A DNA stretch of 37,628 nt. It comes from CAYLLT01 sp964591605 (GTDB lineage: Bacteria > Planctomycetota > Phycisphaerae > UBA1845 > PWPN01). Positions 32,497-37,628 of this stretch are shown in pieces; positions within the stretch are counted from its first letter, which is position 1, and each line of letters starts with the position of its first letter. The notes beneath the pieces were generated by a model. It was not told where the DNA came from. It ran no database searches and was given only the letters and a program-made list of their open reading frames with translations. Both the position numbers and the translations under genes were made by a program. The DNA is taken from positions 1 to 37,628 of the forward strand of contig CAZQEN010000027.1 of the NCBI GenBank assembly GCA_964591605.1, given 5' to 3'.

Positions 32497-35130
32497 TTAC
32501 TGAACTCTCAACGTATCCCACTGCACGGTGGGTGCTGTACCGCCGGACACCCCCAGCTTGTAGCCCACGCTGATCTGCGTGTTGCTCCCGCTGTTGAAGT
32601 TGAGTGAGTACTGCGTCCAGGTATTGCCGTTTCCGTTGGTGCCCGGATTCGAGAACTTCTTGACCAGCGTCCACGTCCCTGCGTTCCCGTCGAAGTCGGA
32701 CGCCGTGAAGCTGCCCAGTTTGTACGCGCACTCGGCCCAGTAGGATGACGACGAGCTGGGGCACCTGATGTACACGGAAATGGTGTAGTTCGTGTTCGGC
32801 GAGATGTCATACACCTTGACCTTCGCGGACGAGCCGTTGTTGGCGCGCGTCGTCTGCAGCGCACTGCCCGACTGGCCGCCCCCGACGATCGACCAGGTGG
32901 CCGCGCCTCCCCAGGGCGCGTCGAAACTGGAGCTCCAGCCCGGCATGGAATTGAAATCTTCAGCGACCGTCTTCCGGTTGACCGTGAGGGTCACCGCGAT
33001 GGTCTGCGGATTGTTGGTGGCGCTCGGGTCGCTGATGGTGATAGTCGCGTTGTACGTTCCGACGGCCAGTCCGCTCGTGGAATAGGAGACCGTGATCGTG
33101 TCCGCCTCACCGGTGCTGGTGCCGCTGGCCGGGCTCACGCTGAGCCAGGTCTGATTGTCGGTAATCGTGTAGTTCAAGGTCCCGGTCCCCGTGTTTTGAA
33201 CGGAGAACGACTGGTTACCCGCGTTGCTGCCCTGCGTGCAGGAAGGGGATAACGCGCTGGGCGAACGTGTGATGGTGGGCGTCCCCGTCCCCGTGGTCAG
33301 TCGGAAGGTGTCCCACCGGACTGTCGGGCCGGCGCCGCTGGATGAACCGAGCTTGTAGCCGACCGTCACCTGCGTATCAGCGCCGCTGTTGAAGGGCTTG
33401 GAGTACTGCACCCACGTATCGCCGTTGCCGTTCGTGCCGTCGCTGGCGAACTTCTCGATCAGCGTCCAGGTTACCGGGTTGGTGTCGAAATCCTGTGCCA
33501 GGTGATTGCCCAGTCTGTAACCGGTTTCCGCCCAGTAGGCCGACCCGGCCGGGCAGCGGATCCAGACCGATACCGTGTAGTTGGTGTTGGGGTTGATGTT
33601 GAAGACTTTCGCCTTGACCGACGAGCCCATGCCCGTCCGCTGCGCCTGCAGGCAGTTGCCGGCCTGCCCGCTGCTGACGATGGCCCAGTTGGCCGCGTTG
33701 CCCCAGGTCGCATCGAAGGTGCTCGACCAGGCGGGCATGGTCTCAAAATCCTCGGTGCCGCTCGAGCTCGCCGGATTCACGGTGAGCGTGACGGGGATGG
33801 TTTGCGGGCTGTTGCCGGCCCCGGCGGCCGAGATCGTGATGGTTGCAGTGTATGTGCCCGCGCCCAGGCTGCTCGTGGAATACGTAACGGTGATGGTGTC
33901 CTCCTCCCCCGTGCTGGTGTCGGAGACGGGTGAAACGCTGAGCCAACTCGCGTCGTCAGTGATGGAGTAGCTCAAGGTCCCCGATCCCGCGTTCTGGACG
34001 ATAAAGGTCTGATTCGATGCATTCGCCCCCTCGGTGCACGACGGCGTCAGGCTGGCCGGACTGCGGTGAATCAACGGCGAGGACGGCTGGTGGGTGTTGA
34101 GCCAGTTCGTCAGCCAGCCGGTGATCGGCTCGGTCTCAAAGCTGTTCCACTGCCCGTTATCCCCGCTCTGGAACAGAGTGACGCCCAGAACGTAACTGTC
34201 AGCGGCGATCTGGCCGTCGTACCATTCCAGCCAGTTCGTGTACCTCTGGGCGGTATCCACTTTCCAGCCCGGGCCGCCGGGGGCCGACTGACCGTCCACG
34301 CCTCCTTCGGTCAGGATCAGCGGCAGGTTCACCAGGTCCGGATAATTGCTCGCGAAGTAGGCGTAGTATTGACGGTAACGAAGCGAATACCAGATCTCCT
34401 GGTTCAGATCCGTGGTGTAGGGGATGGTGTAGGAGTGATAGCTCCAGGCGCCGCCGAGGCTTTGCACCAGGCGCAGCGACGGGACAATCCGATCCAGGCA
34501 GCCCTGGATGTAGGCCTGGTCACCGGGTGGATTGCCCACGGAGATGCTGTAAGCGCACGGCTGGAAGCCGTTGTTGGCGATGAGCTGGGCAAGCTGCATC
34601 CAGAACGCGTTGTACCACTCCACGTGTGCGTGGGAGGCCCAGGTCGGCGTGCTGTCGCCTTCGTTGGGTCCCTCGATGTAGTCCAGCAGGGCCCGATCCG
34701 AAGGCGAGAGGCTGTTGATCGGCGGACCCAGGATGTTGTTCCACCAGTAATTGGCTTCGCTCACCGGATCGTCGGTGTACTGGGAGACGTGGGTGGTGTA
34801 GATGCGAAGCACCGTCTTGCCTTCCGGCGTGCTGGCCTTGTAGTCGCGCATCATCTGGAGCGAGCCGCCGTCGAGATCGAGGACTTTGATGACGCGTGGA
34901 TGTGCATTGACCACATTGTGAGCGCCGGCGGTGTAGTAGATCAGCTTGTGCAGCGAGATCTTGCTCGTGCTCGGCGTACCCTGAGCCAGCGACGCGCGCG
35001 ACAGGGCCAGAACGACCAGGATTCCTGGCCAGGCGAATCGGAATATGAGACGGTCTCTCAAGCACCTTCTTGCGGGCAGGTCGATATGCGGAGAAGGATT
35101 GCGGCGGGTTTCCATCTGCGTCGCGGTCAT
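32497..35130 (-). CDS. Secreted glycosidase-like protein with two BACON plus carbohydrate-binding-like units
   Basis: The product has 877 residues from ATG 35130, six bases after GGAGG. Residues ~22-50 form a signal peptide (RFAWPGILVVLALSRASLAQ). Residues ~55-350 look like a clan-A TIM-barrel glycosidase, with Glu157 in YIEGPNEGD as likely acid/base and Glu275 in LILTEGGVDG as likely nucleophile. Then come BACON/Ig-like domain 1 (~355-452, ASWLSVSPVS and GTYTATITISA), a jelly-roll module (~459-605), BACON 2 (~615-712) and a second jelly-roll (~716-877) ending in WDTLRVQ. BACON domains are linked to glycan or mucin contact in secreted enzymes. The exact GH family is not clear. The target is probably an external polysaccharide. 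A promoter lies about 340 bases upstream. Confidence 0.87.
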   Translation of the reverse strand: MTATQMETRRNPSPHIDLPARRCLRDRLIFRFAWPGILVVLALSRASLAQGTPSTSKISLHKLIYYTAGAHNVVNAHPRVIKVLDLDGGSLQMMRDYKASTPEGKTVLRIYTTHVSQYTDDPVSEANYWWNNILGPPINSLSPSDRALLDYIEGPNEGDSTPTWASHAHVEWYNAFWMQLAQLIANNGFQPCAYSISVGNPPGDQAYIQGCLDRIVPSLRLVQSLGGAWSYHSYTIPYTTDLNQEIWYSLRYRQYYAYFASNYPDLVNLPLILTEGGVDGQSAPGGPGWKVDTAQRYTNWLEWYDGQIAADSYVLGVTLFQSGDNGQWNSFETEPITGWLTNWLNTHQPSSPLIHRSPASLTPSCTEGANASNQTFIVQNAGSGTLSYSITDDASWLSVSPVSDTSTGEEDTITVTYSTSSLGAGTYTATITISAAGAGNSPQTIPVTLTVNPASSSGTEDFETMPAWSSTFDATWGNAANWAIVSSGQAGNCLQAQRTGMGSSVKAKVFNINPNTNYTVSVWIRCPAGSAYWAETGYRLGNHLAQDFDTNPVTWTLIEKFASDGTNGNGDTWVQYSKPFNSGADTQVTVGYKLGSSSGAGPTVRWDTFRLTTGTGTPTITRSPSALSPSCTQGSNAGNQSFSVQNTGTGTLNYTITDNQTWLSVSPASGTSTGEADTITVSYSTSGLAVGTYNATITISDPSATNNPQTIAVTLTVNRKTVAEDFNSMPGWSSSFDAPWGGAATWSIVGGGQSGSALQTTRANNGSSAKVKVYDISPNTNYTISVYIRCPSSSSSYWAECAYKLGSFTASDFDGNAGTWTLVKKFSNPGTNGNGNTWTQYSLNFNSGSNTQISVGYKLGVSGGTAPTVQWDTLRVQ

Positions 35131-35277
35131 GAGCGTCCTCCATTCGGATCGAAAAAACGCGCTTCCCTGACGAGGGGGCACACTGGCGCCACATGTGCGT
35201 TCTTTCGCCTCCTGGAGTGGGCCGGGGCCAACCGCGCAGCTACGGCCGCTCTGCAAACGGGGAGATGCGCCGCAGCC

Positions 35278-35305
35278 GCCGGCACGTACCGACATGCGTG
35301 CCGGC
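35278..35305. repeat. 9-bp inverted repeat in the glycosidase leader
   Basis: GCCGGCACG (35278-35286) and CGTGCCGGC (35297-35305) pair perfectly around a 10-base loop. In the predicted minus-strand mRNA it would form a stable hairpin about 150 bases before the start codon. As DNA it could be an operator half-site pair. Confidence 0.6.
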
Positions 35306-35471
35306 CGGCATCAGGTGCCATGCCAGTGGTCTGTCACTCGCACGCCTGCACCTGGATGGCTCATCCCAGGTGGCTGGCCGGCGCTCCCCGCCAACGGGTC
35401 GCAACTGCCGCTTCGGCGGCCCGGCTCGATTCATCTCATCGACGTGTTGCCCGATACCGAGATGTGAAGCC

Positions 35472-35500
35472 TTCATACTCCACAAGCCGGAGTGAGTCAA
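35472..35500 (-). promoter_or_regulatory. Promoter for the secreted glycosidase gene
   Basis: On the minus strand, TTGACT (35500-35495), exactly 17 bases, then TATGAA (35477-35472). The predicted start near 35465 gives a leader of about 335 bases, unusually long. Confidence 0.6.
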
Positions 35501-36125
35501 TAGTATTCTCGCCGATTTGAAGCGGTTTTTTGAGCCACCTGGCGGCGAAGGTCATCAGCAGGCATGACGGAATCCTGTCGCCTGCGTTGCATGCGGGCGA
35601 ACAGCCCAGCTTTCGGATGTGCGTTTCGAGTGGTGTCCGGCACCGTACGAGTGCGTCCACGCAGGAGACTCCATCTCATCAACAAATCCGGACCATCTGC
35701 GGGCCAAGCACTTGGCGAGGTCGACCGGGGGCTGACTGCTTACCCTTGAGGCCCCAGCCGGCCTGAGTCTGATCGCGCGGCCGCCAGAAGACGCCCCGCT
35801 CCAGAATGAAGATGAAGTGCCGCGCCCTGGTTGCTGCGTCCGAAAAGAATTCAAAGATGAACTCTCGATCGAACCGGAATCAACGCGTTCTGGTTCTGCT
35901 GCCCGGCCGATCGCTGCCGCGTGGCCTGCGCCACGACGACGTCCCAGAAAAGATTCACTCTCAGTGCTGCGCTTGAAGCCGGCCGGACATGAGAGAATCT
36001 CATCAACTCGATTTGGCTCCTGCGGCTTTCATATTCTAAGCTTGCCTCAGTTTCCCTCGCCGATGGCATCCATTCCTGCCACGACCGGGGGCATTGTTGA
36101 GGAAACTCGCAAGGGGGGGTAAGAA

Positions 36126-36800
36126 ATGTCTGATCGAACACGATCCCGCCACTTTGTCCTGGCAGCATCGGCTGCTCTCTTGTGGTCCGCCGCCGGTTCC
36201 CCGGTGTCGGGGCAGGAAAGCACAACTCCGAATATCACGAGGATTCAGGAGGATTGGGTGCTGGTCTTGAATGTGCCCGATAACTCCGTCGATTGTCCTC
36301 AGTTCCATACGATTATGTCTCCATCCGCCGACCTCGAGTCCCGGTACTTCCAGGTAAACTGGAATTACCGAGAGCAGCCGGAATATGCAGGGGGAGGACT
36401 CGAACTGCTGAACTGGTCGGGGGACTCCCTGCTGAAGAACAAGACCATGAAGACCGAACAGCTCAGCACCACTGCAGAGACGATCACCTGGACTCAGCAG
36501 CTCTACTGCGACGGAGAGATGCTCGGATTCGTGATCACTTACGCCCACTCCACCACGTGGGGGAATTTCTTCACCACGGACTGGGGCAGCACGCCAGGGC
36601 TCGCCAATCTGAATTCTTACTCCACGGCTGTGTCTGTGGCCAACTCCTGGATCACCTACGGAAGCAACCGCGTGGACGTGTTGAAGATCGTGAGCGTTCG
36701 CTATTACGACGATACCGGGGCGCTCGTTGCGACGGATAACACCCCCCACATTGTCTACCAGGCTCCGGTTGAAGAGTCCAACGGCGAAGGCTCAAATTGA
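36126..36800 (+). CDS. Secreted protein of unknown function, upstream of tadG-like gene
   Basis: The product has 224 residues, with AAGGGGGGG about six bases before the ATG. Residues 1-30 form a signal peptide (RHFVLAASAALLWSAAGSPV). The mature part is rich in aromatic and Asn/Thr/Ser residues (WNYREQPEYAGGGLELLNWS; AHSTTWGNFFTTDWGST) and looks like a beta-sandwich secreted or surface protein. Only two cysteines are visible (DCPQF and LYCDG), which could form a disulfide. No family is recognised. The next gene, TadG-like, starts 26 bases later on the same strand, so the pair is probably one operon, and this protein may be a surface or pilus-associated partner. That link is inference. Confidence 0.78.
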   Translation: MSDRTRSRHFVLAASAALLWSAAGSPVSGQESTTPNITRIQEDWVLVLNVPDNSVDCPQFHTIMSPSADLESRYFQVNWNYREQPEYAGGGLELLNWSGDSLLKNKTMKTEQLSTTAETITWTQQLYCDGEMLGFVITYAHSTTWGNFFTTDWGSTPGLANLNSYSTAVSVANSWITYGSNRVDVLKIVSVRYYDDTGALVATDNTPHIVYQAPVEESNGEGSN

Positions 36801-36826
36801 CGCGTCAAACGCAGAGGGGGAATGAT

Positions 36827-37628
36827 ATGAGAAACATTCGTCCAGCAAAATCACGACGCCGGGGTGCGGTGACCGCACTCACCGTATTCAGCCTGACGAC
36901 CCTGGTCGGCTTCATGGCCCTCGCCGTGGATGTGGGGCTGCTCTACAACGCCCGCGCAGAGATGCAGCGCGGTGCGGATGCGGCCGCCCTGGCCGGTGTA
37001 GCGAAGCTGGCATCCGACTCCAGGATCAATGGTGGGTCTGAGTGGTCCAGCACTCTCTACAGTGCACGAACCATGTCCAGCACCCTGGGCTACGAGAACC
37101 CGATTCAGAAGTCGAAGCCAACCATCGACCTGAACACCAACAACGTACAGAGCGGCGATGTCCTGCTCGGGCAGTTTGTGAATCCCGACAACCTGACCGA
37201 CCCGCTCACGTTCCCCGCCGACACGACCCGCTACAACACCGTGCTCGTCCGGGTGCGTCGCAATGACGTTCGTAACGGACCCGTGCCGCTGTTCTTTGCC
37301 CACATTTTCGGCATTGAGTCGACGAACATGGAAGCGATGGCGGCCGCAACCCTCGACGAGCGCATCGTCGGCTTCAAGATCAAGCAAGGGTGCGGAAACC
37401 CGAAGCTGCTGCCCTTCGCCCTGAGCAAAACCGCATGGGACAACCTGGTCGCGGGTGGTACGGGCACCACGGATGCGTTCACGTACAACTCCAACGGCAC
37501 GGTAACCAGCGGGGGGGACGGCATCCGCGAGCTGAATCTCTACCCAGGCGGAGGCACCAGCAACGAGGAGCCCGGACCAGGCCAGTTCCCCCAGTTGGGG
37601 CCCGGAAACTATGGTACGGTCGACATCG
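36827..37628 (+). CDS. TadE/TadG-like Flp pilus assembly protein, 3' end outside window
   Basis: At least 267 residues are encoded before the window ends without a stop. AGGGGG lies six bases before the ATG. A basic N-terminus (PAKSRRRGAVTA) leads to one membrane helix at ~15-37 (VFSLTTLVGFMALAVDVGLL) and then YNARAEMQRGADAAALAGVA. The segment from RRGA to AADAAALAGA-like is typical of TadG-type pseudopilin-like proteins of the Tad/Flp secretion apparatus. The following ~200 residues are a predicted extracytoplasmic domain that ends in a Gly/Asn/Pro-rich part. Planctomycetes often carry several such genes outside a full tad cluster; whether other tad genes follow is not visible. Confidence 0.85.
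   Translation, partial: MRNIRPAKSRRRGAVTALTVFSLTTLVGFMALAVDVGLLYNARAEMQRGADAAALAGVAKLASDSRINGGSEWSSTLYSARTMSSTLGYENPIQKSKPTIDLNTNNVQSGDVLLGQFVNPDNLTDPLTFPADTTRYNTVLVRVRRNDVRNGPVPLFFAHIFGIESTNMEAMAAATLDERIVGFKIKQGCGNPKLLPFALSKTAWDNLVAGGTGTTDAFTYNSNGTVTSGGDGIRELNLYPGGGTSNEEPGPGQFPQLGPGNYGTVDI

Larger units (their letters stand above)
35131..36125. other. About 1 kb without a recognisable gene
   Basis: The stretch separates two divergent secreted-protein genes. The left part (to about 35470) is the predicted long leader of the glycosidase gene, with an inverted repeat at 35278-35305 and a promoter at 35472-35500. From 35500 to 36125 the sequence is of mixed composition with only short frames on both strands whose translations are not protein-like. 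No tRNA or known RNA motif was seen. A G-rich Shine-Dalgarno (AAGGGGGGG) precedes the gene at 36126. It may hold a decayed gene. Confidence 0.45.

Noticed and set aside
32355..32503. Possible extra small gene after the membrane protein
   Set aside because: Only a continuation of an alternate frame; the region is better explained by the long inverted repeat.

Overview
The window is high-GC bacterial DNA, most likely from a member of the Planctomycetota (class uncertain). That call rests on gene content, not on a marker gene. It includes an excisionase-type helix-turn-helix protein with a Ser/Gly/Asp-rich middle and membrane tail, a small Arg-rich protein with a conserved-looking C-terminal domain, a very acidic small protein, STN-domain and BACON-domain proteins, large secreted repeat proteins, and a TadG-like pilus protein. 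Ribosome-binding sites are present at some genes and absent at others. Sigma-70-like promoters can be read at several places.

Layout. 1-64: partial tRNA-Leu(CAA), minus strand. 386-2716: secreted glycosidase-like protein, with a nested palindromic repeat in its 5' part and a second repeat copy after its 3' end. 2884-7429: overlapping resB-ccsA pair (System II cytochrome c maturation), minus strand, separated by an intrinsic terminator from an OmpA-like lipoprotein (7727-8683). 9196-12726: five minus-strand genes of unknown role (membrane HTH protein, two membrane proteins, an Arg-rich small protein and a poly-Asp/Glu small protein). 12848-14146: periplasmic STN-domain protein. 14275-15492: GH57 enzyme. 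15573-17087: methylmalonate-semialdehyde dehydrogenase. 17152-21156: 1334-residue RTX/Ig-like surface protein with a Cys-Gly C-terminal sorting-type tail. 21375-22520: membrane-anchored alpha/beta hydrolase. 22797-24221: MgtE magnesium transporter. 24222-24780: non-coding stretch with a possible minus-strand small RNA. 24781-27979: fused nucleotidyltransferase-sugar kinase followed by a family 2 glycosyltransferase. 28127-28921: arginine dihydrolase/amidinotransferase-family enzyme. 29036-30994: Ser/Arg/Pro-rich TPR protein. 31111-31791: HAD hydrolase. 31974-32354: small membrane protein. 32497-35130: secreted glycosidase with two BACON plus carbohydrate-binding-like units. 35131-36125: about 1 kb without a gene. 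36126-37628: secreted protein followed by a TadG-like protein cut by the window end.

How genes work together. ResB and CcsA form the heme handling/ligation complex. The nucleotidyltransferase-kinase fusion and the glycosyltransferase, 19 bases apart, look like an activated-sugar and glycan assembly unit. The GH57 enzyme, the two secreted glycosidase-like proteins and the RTX protein point to polysaccharide turnover and an elaborate cell surface. The strongest candidates for undescribed biology are the unknown minus-strand block 9196-14146, the covarying palindromic repeats, the Cys-Gly C-terminal signal, and the orphan promoter-terminator pair in 24305-24508. No CRISPR array, insertion sequence, phage gene or origin was seen.
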